Below are positions 1-10,400 of a stretch of 64,000 nucleotides of DNA, in pieces; within the stretch, counting starts at the first letter, position 1, and each line of letters opens with the position of its first letter. The translations under genes and the position numbers were made by a program. The notes under the pieces were generated by a model that worked only from the letters and a program-made list of their open reading frames with translations, made no database searches and was not told where the DNA came from. The stretch is from Paraburkholderia madseniana (GTDB lineage: Bacteria; Pseudomonadota; Gammaproteobacteria; Burkholderiales; Burkholderiaceae), in assembly GCF_009690905.1 (NCBI RefSeq), contig NZ_VOSW01000012.1:1-64000 (forward strand). The letters are read 5' to 3'.

Positions 1-93
1 TCGATCAGATAGGTAAGGTGGGCTGAGAGCATCGTGCCGAAAAGTTAACATCCCGGCGCGCCGTTTACAACCTCTTCCTGCTCTGCAAATGAA

Positions 94-123
94 AATGCCG
101 TTCAGTGCTAACTGAACGGCATT
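94..123 (-). terminator. Hairpin, likely terminator of the small secreted protein gene
   Basis: A perfect 13-bp inverted repeat (94-106 with 111-123) encloses a 4-nt loop. Read on the minus strand it lies downstream of the stop codon at 211 and is followed by a T-rich stretch (TTTTCATTT). A second short palindrome, ccgcaattgcgg, sits next to it at 125-136. The rest of 1-210 holds no gene that I can support. Confidence 0.6.
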
Positions 124-210
124 ACCGCAATTGCGGGGCATTTTTATTTGACGAGTGCAAGCGCGTCAAACGTTCTGCTCGGGAGCGCGGCTTGTTATGC
201 CGTCAGCCGC

Positions 211-552
211 CTAGAGGCAAGCGCTGATCGAACTGGTGGCATCGCTGCCCGCAGCGCCATTGGCGCGGAAGCCGACCCATGAACCCGGGCCGGTGTAGGA
301 GGGCCGCACGACGGCTGCTGCGCCGTTAGGCGGCTGCTGACCCGGCATATAGACATCCATTGCCTGGTCGTTAGCCATGATGTCTTGCGACACGACTTGC
401 TGTTGCGAGCTATCGGCCCACTTGTGCGCGATGCACGTAGCGACGGCCTTCGGCGGCTGCTGGCTTTGGCCCACGGATTGGACGCCGACAGGCGGTTGAG
501 CGGCGGATGCAGAAATTGCCACGGTCAAAGCGATTAACGGTAAATATTTCAC
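211..552 (-). CDS. Small secreted protein of unknown function
   Basis: This gene encodes 113 residues. I do not recognise the family. The start is a GTG with an excellent Shine-Dalgarno (GAGGAGATAAC) just before it. The N-terminus has a short signal peptide with likely cleavage after the Ser-Ala-Ser-Ala-Ala stretch near residue 18. The mature part is rich in Gln, Pro, Ser and Ala and has two cysteines, one in TCIAHKW and one near the C-terminus (SACL), which could form a disulfide in the periplasm. It is followed by a hairpin at 94-123 and stands alone on its strand. The clean signal peptide, ribosome site and terminator make it a credible gene; the function is unknown. Confidence 0.7.
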   Translation of the reverse strand: MKYLPLIALTVAISASAAQPPVGVQSVGQSQQPPKAVATCIAHKWADSSQQQVVSQDIMANDQAMDVYMPGQQPPNGAAAVVRPSYTGPGSWVGFRANGAAGSDATSSISACL

Positions 553-668
553 GTTATCTCCTCAGAAGTCGCTCAGAATCGAGCCGGGTTGCGCGGGATT
601 ACGAAAGTCGGAGCGATCTTGCCGATCCGCGCTCCCCAATTACCGGAAACAAGTTGTTAGCGAGCTTT

Positions 669-1364
669 TCAGTGCGGCGAACTTGCGCGAAGGAGTGGCT
701 TGATAGCCGGCCACACGTTGTTGAGTAGCACCGGCTGTGCCTGCTGCGTGGGATGGATCTGATCCGCCTGAAACATCTCCGGTTTGTCGGCGATGCCGGC
801 CAGCAGGAAGGGCACCAACGGCACGCGCAATTGCTTCGAGAGTTCGCCGTACAGGCCGTGGAACTTTTGCGTGTAGTCGGGGCCGTAATTGGGTGGTACA
901 TACATGCCGACCAGCACGACCTTCGCGTGGCCTTGTTGAGCCTGCTCGATGATCGTGCGCAGGTTGTCTTCGGTTGTGGCGAGCGGCACGCCGCGCAATG
1001 CATCGTTGGCGCCGAGCTCGACGATCACGATACTCGGCTTGAGCCGTTGCAGGAGCGCCGGCAGGCGGGCCCGGCCACCGCTCGTGGTGTCGCCGCTGAT
1101 GCTCGCATTGGCGACGCTATAATCGATTCGCTCATCGGTGAGGCGCTGGCGCATCAAGGCAACCCAGCCAGTGTCGCGGGGCAAGCCGTATTCGGCGGAG
1201 ATGCTGTCGCCGAGCACGACGATCACCGGCTTGGCCTGTTCGGGCGGGTTGGCCGCATGGGCTGGGAAGGGCAATGAAAACAGGGTTGCGGCCAGCACGG
1301 CCGGGCCGAATGCAGTAGTCAGCGCCGTCGCTACGGCGCGCACTTTCAACCTACGCTTCACCAT
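669..1364 (-). CDS. tesA: Arylesterase / lysophospholipase, TesA-like GDSL (SGNH) hydrolase
   Basis: 231 residues. The family hydrolyses acyl-CoA thioesters, lysophospholipids and aryl esters in the periplasm. A signal peptide covers residues 1-37 with an AHA cleavage site. The SGNH blocks are present in order: GDS with the nucleophile Ser54, Gly in SISGDTTSGG, Asn in ELGANDALRG, and DQIH giving the catalytic Asp and His. The ATG at 1364 is chosen because it begins the signal peptide; longer in-frame versions run through the antisense of the neighbouring ABC ATPase. The start codon overlaps that of the divergent ATPase gene (CATG at 1362-1365), as expected for the tesA-ybbA neighbourhood known from enterobacteria. 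Confidence 0.92.
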   Translation of the reverse strand: MVKRRLKVRAVATALTTAFGPAVLAATLFSLPFPAHAANPPEQAKPVIVVLGDSISAEYGLPRDTGWVALMRQRLTDERIDYSVANASISGDTTSGGRARLPALLQRLKPSIVIVELGANDALRGVPLATTEDNLRTIIEQAQQGHAKVVLVGMYVPPNYGPDYTQKFHGLYGELSKQLRVPLVPFLLAGIADKPEMFQADQIHPTQQAQPVLLNNVWPAIKPLLRASSPH

Positions 1365-2049
1365 GCTAAACAAAACTGATCCAGTCATTGAAGTGCGGGG
1401 TTTGTGCAAGAAGGTTAAGGATGCAACAGGCGAACTGACGATTCTCGAGGACATCGATCTTGCTATCGATGCCGGCAGCAGTGTGGCGATCGTCGGTGCA
1501 TCCGGGTCGGGCAAGTCTACGCTGCTCGGCTTGCTCGCAGGATTGGACAGTGCGAGCTCTGGCTCGGTTCGGCTGCTTGGTCGCGAGCTCACCGAACTGG
1601 ACGAAGATGAGCGTGCTGCGTTGCGCAGCGGTTCGGTCGGTTTCGTGTTCCAGTCGTTTCAACTGATGCCGCATTTGACGGCGCTCGAAAACGTCACCCT
1701 TCCGCTCGAACTGCAAGGCGGCATCGGTACGCGCGAGGCCGCGGCGCGTGCGCGCGGATTGCTGGAGCAGGTGGGGCTCGCCAAGCGCACCGGGCACTAT
1801 CCGAAGCTGCTGTCGGGCGGCGAACAGCAACGGGTCGCGCTCGCGCGGGCCTTTGTCACCCATCCGGCGATTCTGTTCGCCGACGAGCCGACCGGCAGTC
1901 TCGATGCAGCCACCGGTCACGCGGTGATCGATTTGATGTTCGAGATGAACCGTGCGAACGGCGCCACCTTGATCCTCGTCACGCACGACATCGAGCTGGC
2001 GCGCCGCTGCGATACGACGGTGACCATCGAAGCGGGACGTCTGGCCTAG
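1363..2049 (+). CDS. ybbA: ABC transporter ATP-binding protein, YbbA family
   Basis: 228 residues. This is the ATPase subunit of a LolD/MacB-type exporter, the class that moves lipids, lipoproteins or small molecules out of the inner membrane. Motifs seen are Walker [10 protein letters not shown] (about 45-53), a Q-loop in FVFQSFQ (about 94-100), signature LSGGEQQR (150-157), Walker B ILFADEP (170-176) and the switch His in LVTHD (208). In enterobacteria ybbA is followed by the permease ybbP. Here the next gene is pgi on the opposite strand, so no partner permease lies beside it. No clear Shine-Dalgarno precedes the start, which overlaps the divergent esterase start codon. Confidence 0.93.
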   Translation: MLNKTDPVIEVRGLCKKVKDATGELTILEDIDLAIDAGSSVAIVGASGSGKSTLLGLLAGLDSASSGSVRLLGRELTELDEDERAALRSGSVGFVFQSFQLMPHLTALENVTLPLELQGGIGTREAAARARGLLEQVGLAKRTGHYPKLLSGGEQQRVALARAFVTHPAILFADEPTGSLDAATGHAVIDLMFEMNRANGATLILVTHDIELARRCDTTVTIEAGRLA

Positions 2050-2082
2050 GAAGCGTGCCAGCCACGCGTCACTCGGTCGTAT

Positions 2083-2117
2083 AAAGCAAAGTGGGCCACA
2101 AGGGCCCGCTTTGCTTT
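2083..2117. terminator. Bidirectional terminator between ybbA and pgi
   Basis: AAAGCAAAGTGGGCC pairs with GGGCCCGCTTTGCTTT around a short loop, with T-rich ends in both directions. It sits between two convergent genes and can serve both. Confidence 0.8.
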
Positions 2118-2206
2118 TCATCTCATGCAACTCGATAACGCAACGCCGCTAACCACGCGCCCGTGAGCAATCAGCGCATGCGGCACGGGCAAGCGCGCCG
2201 TTACGC

Positions 2207-3829
2207 TCATCGCTTCAAGGCAGCCCGCGCCCGCGCGATCAACGCCGACGTCGACGAGTCATGCTTCTTCTCATCGACGCTTGCCGACGTCAGATCCGCC
2301 TCGACCACCTTGCCGAGGATCTTGCCCAACTCGACGCCCCATTGATCGAACGGGTTGATGTCCCATACCGATGCCTGCACCAGCACCTTATGCTCGTACA
2401 GCGCGATCAATGCGCCGAGCGAACGCGCGGTGAGTGCATCGACCAGCAGCGTGCTGGTCGGACGGTTGCCCGGAAACACCAGATGCGGCGCGAGTTCCGG
2501 CTTGTCCGCACCGGCAACCTTCTTTGCTTCTTCGAGCGTGCGACCGAGCATCAGTGCTTCGCTTTGCGCGAAACAGTTCGCGAGCAGCTTCGGATGATGA
2601 CTGACGAGCGGATGCTCCGGCGTCAACACGGCGATGAAATCGATCGGCACGATCGTCGGGCCCTGATGAAGCATCTGGAAAAACGCATGCTGACCGTTCG
2701 TGCCCGGTTCGCCCCAGGTCACGGCGGCGGTCGGATAGTCGACCATTGCGCCATCGAGACGCGCCGACTTGCCGTTGCTCTCCATTTCGAGCTGTTGCAG
2801 ATACGACGGCAGGAAATGCAGCGCTTCCGAATATGGCGCGACCAGATAGCTTTGCGAGCCGAAGAAGTTGCGATACCAGATGCCGATCATGCCGAGCAGC
2901 ACCGGCAGATTCTTCTCGAGCGGCGCGTCGCGGAAATGCTGGTCCATCTCGTTGGCGCCGGCCAGCAGTTCGTCGAACTGTTTCGGCCCGATCGCGATCA
3001 TGATCGACAGACCCACTGCCGACCACAGCGAATAACGCCCACCGACCCAGTCCCACATCTCGAACACATTCTCTTTCGCGATGCCGAACCTGACCACCTC
3101 GGCCGGGTTCGCCGACACGCCGACGAAGTGCTTCGCCAGCGCACTCTCCGGGCAGCCTTTCTCGATGAACCAGTCGCGCAGCGAGCGCGCATTGGTCATC
3201 GTTTCGAGCGTCGTGAAGGTCTTGGAGACGATGATCGCAAGCGTCTCTTCGGGATCGATCATCTGCATCACGTTGTACAGATCCGCGCCGTCCACGTTCG
3301 ACACGAAGTGCGTGGTGATCTCGGGCGTAGCCAGATGATGCAGCGCGTGCACGACCATCTTCGGCCCGAGGTCCGAGCCGCCGATGCCGATGTTCACGAC
3401 GTAGCGAATCCGCTTGCCGGTGTAGCCGGTCCACTCGCCGCTGCGGACCTTGTCGGCGAACGCGGCCATCCTGGCGCGTTCGGCCAGGATTTCCGCATGG
3501 AATGGAGCCTTCGGATCAGTGGCGCGCAGCGCGGTGTGCAATGCGGCGCGGCCTTCGGTCGGGTTGACGACTTCGCCCGCGAACATCGCGTCGCGGCGCT
3601 TCTCGACGCCGGCTTCGCGCGCGAGTTCCGCCAGCAGTTTCAGGGTTTCGTCGGTGATGCGGTTCTTCGAAAAATCGGCCGCGAGACCGCCGCCCGTGAA
3701 CGCAAAGCGCTCAGCACGGGTAGGGGCGGGATCGTTCTCGGGGGCGAACCAGTCGCGCATGTGCGCATCGCGAATCTTCTCGTAATGCGTTTGCAGCGAG
3801 GACCAGGAGGGGAGCGAGTTCTGCGTCAT
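2207..3829 (-). CDS. pgi: Glucose-6-phosphate isomerase
   Basis: 540 residues, the usual length. It interconverts glucose 6-phosphate and fructose 6-phosphate in the cytoplasm, feeding glycolysis/gluconeogenesis and, through fructose 6-phosphate, the mannose precursors used by the exopolysaccharide genes further right. Both family signatures are visible: [15 protein letters not shown] and [10 protein letters not shown] near the C-terminus. The catalytic region [18 protein letters not shown] is intact. The ATG at 3829 has a modest ACGGA upstream. A sigma70-like promoter at 4033-4062 would give a leader of about 200 nt containing a strong stem-loop. Confidence 0.97.
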   Translation of the reverse strand: MTQNSLPSWSSLQTHYEKIRDAHMRDWFAPENDPAPTRAERFAFTGGGLAADFSKNRITDETLKLLAELAREAGVEKRRDAMFAGEVVNPTEGRAALHTALRATDPKAPFHAEILAERARMAAFADKVRSGEWTGYTGKRIRYVVNIGIGGSDLGPKMVVHALHHLATPEITTHFVSNVDGADLYNVMQMIDPEETLAIIVSKTFTTLETMTNARSLRDWFIEKGCPESALAKHFVGVSANPAEVVRFGIAKENVFEMWDWVGGRYSLWSAVGLSIMIAIGPKQFDELLAGANEMDQHFRDAPLEKNLPVLLGMIGIWYRNFFGSQSYLVAPYSEALHFLPSYLQQLEMESNGKSARLDGAMVDYPTAAVTWGEPGTNGQHAFFQMLHQGPTIVPIDFIAVLTPEHPLVSHHPKLLANCFAQSEALMLGRTLEEAKKVAGADKPELAPHLVFPGNRPTSTLLVDALTARSLGALIALYEHKVLVQASVWDINPFDQWGVELGKILGKVVEADLTSASVDEKKHDSSTSALIARARAALKR

Positions 3830-4157
3830 AGCGTCCGTCTAACGAAGGGGCACGAAGAAAGGCGCGCGCGTGAAGCGCTGCCGAGGATGATGCAACGATG
3901 CTGTTAGAGCGATGCCGCGCGGTGGGGTTCGCGGTGGGTTACGGGGAAACTTCGCGAGTCCGCCCGGAATCGAACGGCTCACCGAAATTTCGCCGTAACC
4001 CGCGATGAACCCGACGCGCGGCGCAGTCAATCAGTATAACGGCGTTGTGTGACGGGTGGCAGCGGTTTGGGAGTCCCATGCAAACTGTGGGATGGGGCGC
4101 CACGTTCAGGACACCCCGTTTGAGGCGCTGCATGGGGCGCTTCATTCACCCGCTGAA
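3830..4157. other. Intergenic region upstream of pgi: leader with long stem-loop, no gene
   Basis: This is 328 bases without a credible gene. Bases 3936-3954 and 3983-4001 form an imperfect inverted repeat (16 of 18 positions paired in the core) around a loop of about 28 nt. It would be transcribed as part of the pgi leader on the minus strand. The promoter candidate at 4033-4062 lies upstream of it. Confidence 0.55.
4033..4062 (-). promoter_or_regulatory. Candidate sigma70 promoter of pgi
   Basis: On the minus strand, CTGCCA (4062-4057) and TATACT (4038-4033) are separated by 18 nt. The predicted start is near 4026, leaving a leader of about 200 nt before the pgi start codon. Confidence 0.5.
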
Positions 4158-5783
4158 TCATCCACCCGTTGCCGGATAGAACATACGGTTGAGCAAAGTT
4201 CGCACCATCGGGGCGAGTTCACCCGCCGTCAAACCGGCTGGGCCGTGGCCTTGCGCGCTGAGCGTGTCGGCGGCGAGGCCGTGCAGGTAGACGCCTGCCA
4301 GCGCGGCTTCGTAACGCGGCAGATGCTGGGCAAGCAGTGCGCCGATGATGCCGCCGAGCACGTCGCCGGTGCCGCCTGTCGCGAGTGCGGCATTGCCGGT
4401 CGGATTGATCGCGACGCGGCCGTCCGGCGCGGCGATAACCGTGCCCGTGCCTTTCAGCACGACTACCGCGGCAAAACGCGCGGCTAGTGCCCGCGCTGCG
4501 GCGAGGCGGTCGCGTTGCACGCTTCGCGCATTGGTGCCGAGCAGGCGCGCGGCTTCCAACGGATGCGGCGTGAGCACGCAGGGATCACCTTGTACGCCGC
4601 GCGCGGTGACTTCGGCCGCGAGCGATGAGTCTGCCGAAATCAGATTGAGCGCGTCGGCGTCGAACAGTTTGGGTACGTCGAGCGTCAGCACGTCGTGCAT
4701 GACACGCGTGGCGATGTCGCGCAGACCCATGCCGCAACCGACGGCGAGCGCGTCCATTTTGTCGAGCGGCAGATCGTCGATCGCATGCAGCATCAGTTCG
4801 GGATGCGGCGGATCGTAGGGCGGGGCGCCGTCGCCGAGCAAGGCAACGTGTACTTTGCCCGCACCGGCGTAGAGCGCCGCGCGCGAGGCGAGGATCGGCG
4901 CGCCGCACATGCCGGTGTCGCCGCCGACCACGGCGAGGCTGCCGAAGGTGCCCTTGTTGGTGGCAAAGTCGCGCGGCGGCAGGAAGTCGGTGAACAGCGC
5001 CGGCGCGTTGAGTTGCACGGCCGTGCGGGAGGTGCTGTCAATGCCGATCGGCGCCACCGTTACCGTGCCGGCAAGATCGCGGCCCTGCGCCGTGAAGAGG
5101 CCGGGCTTTGCGCCGATGAAGGTGATCGTATGGGTGGCGTGGACTGCGGTGCTGTCGTTCTGGCTTTCGCCTTGCCCCCCGCCTTGCCCCTGTTTTTCGC
5201 CGACGACCGTGCCGGTGTCGCTGTCGAGGCCGCTTGGCGTATCGAGCGCCAGGACGCCGCCTTTTCTGGACTTTGCTTTCGTGCGTTGTGAGAGCTGGCG
5301 GGCGATGGCAGCAAAGACGCCCTCCAGAGGGCGGGTCAGACCGATGCCGAACATGCCGTCCACCAGCCATGTATAGCTTTCCAGCGAAGCCGGCGGTGTC
5401 GATGTAATGGCTACGCCTGCGGCCCGGGCGGTGTCGAGCGCCCAGCGGGCGTCGTCCGGCTTGACTTCAAGCGGCATGCAAAGATCTACGGCGATACTTG
5501 CGCGGCGTAGCTCCGCGGCCACGATCAATGCGTCGCCGCCGTTGTTGCCCGGGCCTGCTACGACCCATACCTTGTGCTTCGATTTTTCGATCGATGTGTC
5601 GCGGGTGATCAGCTCTTGCAGGTAGCTCGCGGCTGCTTTGCCGGCGCGAGACATCAGGGTGTGCTGAGGCAGTGCCGCCGCGGCCTGGGTTTCAAGGATT
5701 CGCAGGTCGGTTAGCGTGAGCAGCGGCAACGCGCGGTTGTGCGGGCTGATTAATGTCGGGAGCGTGGATTCGGGCACTGTCAT
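4158..5783 (-). CDS. nnr: Bifunctional NAD(P)H-hydrate repair enzyme (epimerase + ADP-dependent dehydratase)
   Basis: 541 residues in two domains. The N-terminal YjeF_N domain (about 1-240) epimerises damaged NAD(P)H hydrates; its signature GPGNNGGDALIVA lies near residue 77. The C-terminal ribokinase-like domain (about 265-535) dehydrates S-NAD(P)HX using ADP; it shows GDTGMCGAPILASRAALYAGAG and NALATGGTGDVLGG, the ADP-binding glycine-rich loop. Between the domains is a Gly/Gln-rich stretch (KQGQGGGQGES). The gene is minus strand, between dadA and pgi. The start has a weak ribosome site. Domain order matches E. coli Nnr. Confidence 0.95.
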   Translation of the reverse strand: MTVPESTLPTLISPHNRALPLLTLTDLRILETQAAAALPQHTLMSRAGKAAASYLQELITRDTSIEKSKHKVWVVAGPGNNGGDALIVAAELRRASIAVDLCMPLEVKPDDARWALDTARAAGVAITSTPPASLESYTWLVDGMFGIGLTRPLEGVFAAIARQLSQRTKAKSRKGGVLALDTPSGLDSDTGTVVGEKQGQGGGQGESQNDSTAVHATHTITFIGAKPGLFTAQGRDLAGTVTVAPIGIDSTSRTAVQLNAPALFTDFLPPRDFATNKGTFGSLAVVGGDTGMCGAPILASRAALYAGAGKVHVALLGDGAPPYDPPHPELMLHAIDDLPLDKMDALAVGCGMGLRDIATRVMHDVLTLDVPKLFDADALNLISADSSLAAEVTARGVQGDPCVLTPHPLEAARLLGTNARSVQRDRLAAARALAARFAAVVVLKGTGTVIAAPDGRVAINPTGNAALATGGTGDVLGGIIGALLAQHLPRYEAALAGVYLHGLAADTLSAQGHGPAGLTAGELAPMVRTLLNRMFYPATGG

Positions 5784-5867
5784 GGCGAGGCTTGGAGTTC
5801 ACCTTGGGCAAGGTGAGGAAGCGTTGGGAGCCACTATGGTAGTGCCGATATGCTCCCGCCGCGCCAT

Positions 5868-7166
5868 TTACTGGAATCGGTCCGCGCGCAGCGCAGCCAG
5901 CGTGTCCGCGGGAACGTCGGGGGTCTTGTCCGAGATCAGGTCGGCGATCAGCTTGCCTGCCCCGCATGCCAGACCCCAACCGGCCGGCCCGTGGCCGGCG
6001 TTCACGAACAGACGCGGATGAAGCGCATTGCCGATCACAGGCATTCCGTCCGGCGACAGCAGCTTTACGCCTTCCCACGGCAAGGCTGCGGAGATCCGGG
6101 CAGCGCCCGGAATCCAGTCGTGAGTCGCCTGGCCCAGCAGCGCCAGCGCTTCCTTAGTCAACGCTTCGCCGAGCGGCTTGTCGATCTGCCCAGCACTTTG
6201 CAAAACCGCGCCGCCCGCAACCCGCAGGCGATGATTCATGCGGCTGACCGTAATCCGCTTGACCGCGTCGACAATCGCGACGTGCGGTGCGCATTCCTCA
6301 TGGGCGATCGGCGCCACCAGGTTATGCAGGCGCAGCGGATGCAACGGCAGCCGCAGCCCCAGCCGTTCGAGCAGCGGCAGACTGCCGTAACCTGCAGCGA
6401 CGACGATCGCATCGGCGTTGATCACGTCGACTTCGCGTGAACGCGATGCCATGCCAGGCCGTGGCGCCAGTTCCACCGCGGCACGCTGACCTTCGAGGCG
6501 AATCGCCGAGACTTCGCAGCCCAGCATGAATTGCACGCCGCCCTGGGTATCGAGGGTTTGCTTGATCAGTTTCGCGAAAAGCGGGCAGTTGGCCGTGCGC
6601 TCGTGGTCGAACAGCACGCCGCCAGCGAATTCCGGCTCGGTCCGCACGGAATGCTCGAACGCGGCGCATTCGGCCGGCGTGAGCACATGGTGCGGGACTT
6701 CGTATTGGCGCAGCAGCTCGAGCGCGGTCTGGGTCTGCTGCCATTCCTGCTCGGAACGCACCAGATAGAGCAGGCCGCTCGCCTGCTCGAATTCCAGCCC
6801 GAAGCGCGCTTCGACGTCGGCCATCGCCTCGCGCGATGCTTCGATCAACGGACGCAGCCGCGCGTACTGGCGGCTGAACGCCTCCGGCTCCTGCAAAGCG
6901 GCCAGTTGCTTGATGAACTGGCGCGCCGGCCCGTTGAAGCCGGTCTTGCTGATCACGCCGTTTTTGGCGCCCTGACGGCTCGCCATGAAAGTCGGGCCGA
7001 ACCAGACGTCGAGCGGGGTCGGCAGCACGGTGCCGCCGTGCCCATAGGTCGCGCCTTGCGCGACCGTTGCGTGGCGCTCGACGACGCATACCCGGTGACC
7101 GGCCGCGCGCAGTTGATAAGCGGTGGCGACGCCCACAATCCCGCCGCCAATGACGATGACATCCAT
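5868..7166 (-). CDS. dadA: D-amino acid dehydrogenase (FAD-dependent, DadA family)
   Basis: 432 residues, the usual length for DadA. It oxidatively deaminates D-amino acids, typically D-alanine released from peptidoglycan turnover, and passes electrons to the respiratory chain. The N-terminal dinucleotide-binding motif IVIGGGIVGVATAY (about 4-17) binds FAD. The DAO-type C-terminal part ends with PVIGNALHPRLFVNAGHGPAGWGLACGAG, the second FAD contact. No alanine racemase gene (dadX) or Lrp regulator lies beside it, so the substrate is inferred from the family only. It is divergent from purL. Confidence 0.88.
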   Translation of the reverse strand: MDVIVIGGGIVGVATAYQLRAAGHRVCVVERHATVAQGATYGHGGTVLPTPLDVWFGPTFMASRQGAKNGVISKTGFNGPARQFIKQLAALQEPEAFSRQYARLRPLIEASREAMADVEARFGLEFEQASGLLYLVRSEQEWQQTQTALELLRQYEVPHHVLTPAECAAFEHSVRTEPEFAGGVLFDHERTANCPLFAKLIKQTLDTQGGVQFMLGCEVSAIRLEGQRAAVELAPRPGMASRSREVDVINADAIVVAAGYGSLPLLERLGLRLPLHPLRLHNLVAPIAHEECAPHVAIVDAVKRITVSRMNHRLRVAGGAVLQSAGQIDKPLGEALTKEALALLGQATHDWIPGAARISAALPWEGVKLLSPDGMPVIGNALHPRLFVNAGHGPAGWGLACGAGKLIADLISDKTPDVPADTLAALRADRFQ

Positions 7167-7365
7167 GATCTGATTCGATTTGCCGGCGGGACGCCGAAAC
7201 GCCGCGTTCCCGTTAAGCGTGGCATGCGGCGCACTGCCCGGGATTGCTCAGGCTGCCTGCGCCGATCTGGTGAAAGGGCGAATGATAGCAGTCAAAACGT
7301 CAGACCGGCCACGCAGACCCCGCCAAAACCCTGGTGCGACGCCCGTTGGAAGGCCGTTCCCGGGG

Positions 7366-7371
7366 TATAAT
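7366..7371 (+). promoter_or_regulatory. Likely -10 element of the purL promoter
   Basis: A perfect TATAAT lies 76 nt before the purL start codon. TTGGAA at 7346-7351 is the best -35 match but its 14-nt spacing is short, so only the -10 is claimed. Confidence 0.5.
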
Positions 7372-7446
7372 CTCGGACTTCCTTTCCGCCTCACGTCGCC
7401 TTCACGCGCGACTCATCGGCATCATTAGCGACGCAACGTCAAGTCC

Positions 7447-10400
7447 ATGGCCCACTTCTCGTGTTTCCCCGGCGCTTCGGCCCTTTCCGATTTCCGTCAA
7501 ACCCGCCTGCTCGACACGCTTACGCGCATCGACGCCAACATCACCGGCGTGCGCGGGCAATATCTGCACTTCGTCAACGCGCAAACCCCGCTGTCCGCGG
7601 AAGACAACGCGAAGATCGAAGCGCTGATGCACTATGGCGATCCGCTCGAAGAAACCAAAGAGCGCGGCGCGGCCGAAACCTTCCTCGTGGTGCCGCGCTT
7701 CGGCACGGTGTCGCCGTGGGCCAGCAAGGCAACCGATATTGCTCACCTCTGCGGTCTCACGCAGGTGCGCCGTATCGAGCGCGGTGTCGAATACACGGTC
7801 ACGCTGAAAAGCGGTCTGCTGGGCGGCAAGAAGGCGCTCTCCGACGAAGCCCGCGCGGCCGTCGCCGCGGCGCTGCACGACCGCATGACCGAAAGCGTGT
7901 CGCCCTCGCGTGACCACGCACTGCATCTGTTCGACGAACTGCCGGCCAAGCCGCTGCAAACCGTCGACGTGTTGAGCAACGGCCGTGGCGCGCTGGAGGC
8001 GGCGAACACGGAACTGGGCCTCGCGCTCGCCGACGACGAAATCGACTACCTCGTCGACGCCTTCACGAAACTCGGCCGCAACCCGACTGACGTGGAACTG
8101 ATGATGTTCGCGCAAGCCAACAGCGAACACTGCCGTCACAAGATCTTCAACGCGGACTGGACGATCGACGGCGAGAAGCAGGACATCTCGCTGTTCAACA
8201 TGATCCGCAACACGGAGAAGCTGAACCCGCAAGGCACGATCGTCGCGTATTCGGACAACTCGGCGATCATGGCGGGCGGCGTGGCTGAGCGCTGGTTCCC
8301 GCGCACGCCGGCTGAACCCGGCGCGATGCCCGAGCACTATCGCCGCAACGTCGAACTGACGCACACCTTGATGAAGGTGGAAACGCACAACCACCCGACC
8401 GCGATCTCGCCGTTCCCGGGCGCTTCGACCGGCGCGGGCGGCGAAATCCGCGACGAAGGCGCGACCGGCCGCGGCGCGCGTCCGAAGGCGGGTCTGGCGG
8501 GCTTCACGGTGTCGAATCTGGAATTGCCGGACGGCGTCGAAGCCTGGGAAAACGCCCGTGACGCCGCGCAGCCGCTGGCCCACCGGAACCCGGACGACAA
8601 GCACGAAGCTTACGGCCGTCCTGACCGCATCGCATCGCCGCTGCAAATCATGATCGACGGCCCGCTCGGCGGCGCCGCGTTCAACAACGAATTCGGCCGG
8701 CCGAATCTGGGTGGCTATTTCCGCGCTTACGAGCAGAACGTCGCGGGTCTGGTGCGCGGCTATCACAAGCCGATCATGATCGCCGGCGGCATCGGCAATA
8801 TTTCGGATCAACACACGCACAAGCACGATCTGCCGGAAGGGTCGCTCCTGATCCAGATCGGCGGCCCGGGTATGCGCATCGGCATGGGCGGCGGCGCCGC
8901 CAGTTCGATGGCGACGGGCACCAACACGGCCGAACTCGACTTCGACTCGGTCCAGCGCGGCAATCCGGAAATCGAGCGCCGTGCGCAGGAAGTGATTAAC
9001 GCGTGCTGGCAGCTCGGCGAGAAGAACCCGATTCTGAGTATTCACGACGTGGGTGCGGGCGGTCTGTCGAACGCGTTTCCGGAAGTCGTGGACGGCGCCA
9101 GCAAGGGCGCGATCTTCGATCTGCGCAAGATCCAGCTGGAAGAGAGCGGTTTGTCGCCGCGCGAAATCTGGTCGAACGAGGCGCAGGAGCGCTACGTGCT
9201 CGCGATTGCGCCGGCCGATCTGCCGGCCTTCGAAGCCATGTGCGAGCGCGAGCGTTGCCCGTTCGCGGTGGTCGGCACGGCTACGGCTGAACGTCAGTTG
9301 AAGGTGCTCGATTCCGAATCGAACGAGGACGCCGCACACGAGCCGGTCGACATGCCGATGGAAGTGCTGCTTGGCAAGGCGCCGCGCATGCATCGCGACG
9401 TCAAACGCGTCGAGCAGAAACTCGAGCCGGTGGATGTTACGGGCATCGCGTTGTCGGAAGTCGCGGTCAGCGTACTGCGTCACCCTACGGTGGCCAGCAA
9501 GTCGTTCCTGATCACGATCGGCGACCGCTCGGTGGGCGGCACGACCGCGCGCGACCAGATGGTCGGCCCGTGGCAAGTGCCGGTGGCCGACGTCGCGATT
9601 ACGACGATGGACTACGCGGGCTTCCGCGGCGAAGCGATGACCATGGCCGAGCGTACGCCGCTCGCCGTGATCAACGCGCCGGCGTCGGGCCGCATGGCAG
9701 TCGGCGAGGCAGTCACCAACATCGCGGCGGCGCCGATCGCGTCGCTCGATAAACTCAAGCTGTCGGCAAACTGGATGGCCGCATGCGGCGCAGCGGGCGA
9801 AGACGCCGCGCTGTACGACACGGTCAAGGCCATTGGCATGGAGTTGTGCCCGGCGCTCGGCATCAGCATACCGGTGGGCAAGGATTCGCTGTCCATGCGC
9901 ACCAAGTGGGAAGATCGTGGCGTGGCGAAGGAAGTCGTCGCGCCGGTCTCGCTGATCATCTCGGCATTCGCGCCGGTCGAAGATGTACGCAAGCACCTCA
10001 CGCCGCAACTGCGCAGCGCGGGCGACGTGGGCGACTCCGTGCTGATCGCGATCGACCTTGGCCGCGCCAAGCATCGTCTGGGTGGCAGTATTCTCGCGCA
10101 AGTCACGCAGCAGGTCGGCGACACGGTGCCGGACGTCGACGATCCAGAAGATCTGAAGCGTTTCTTCACCGCGATCCAGTCGCTCAATAGCGACGGCAAG
10201 CTGCTCGCGTACCACGACCGCTCGGACGGCGGCCTGTGGGCGACGGTTTGCGAAATGGCGTTTGCGGGCCACGTCGGCGTGTCGCTGAACGTCGACATGC
10301 TGATACTCGATCCGAACCACGAATCCGATTTCGGCGACGCGAAAGACTGGGCGAAGCAGACCAGTGGCCGTCGTGAAGACCGCACGATCCGCGCGCTCTT

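Noticed and set aside
609..634. Inverted repeat GGAGCG/CGCTCC after the esterase gene
   Set aside because: A 6-bp stem with a 14-nt loop and no T-run is expected by chance in this composition.
2261..3907. 548-codon open frame opposite pgi
   Set aside because: It is a shadow of pgi, with His/Arg/Gln-rich composition and no family signature.
3936..4001. tRNA-like element (paired ends resembling an acceptor stem, GTTCGATTCC inside)
   Set aside because: The total length is about 66 nt, the TTCGA sequence is in the middle rather than next to the 3' stem, and the T-stem would have three mismatches.
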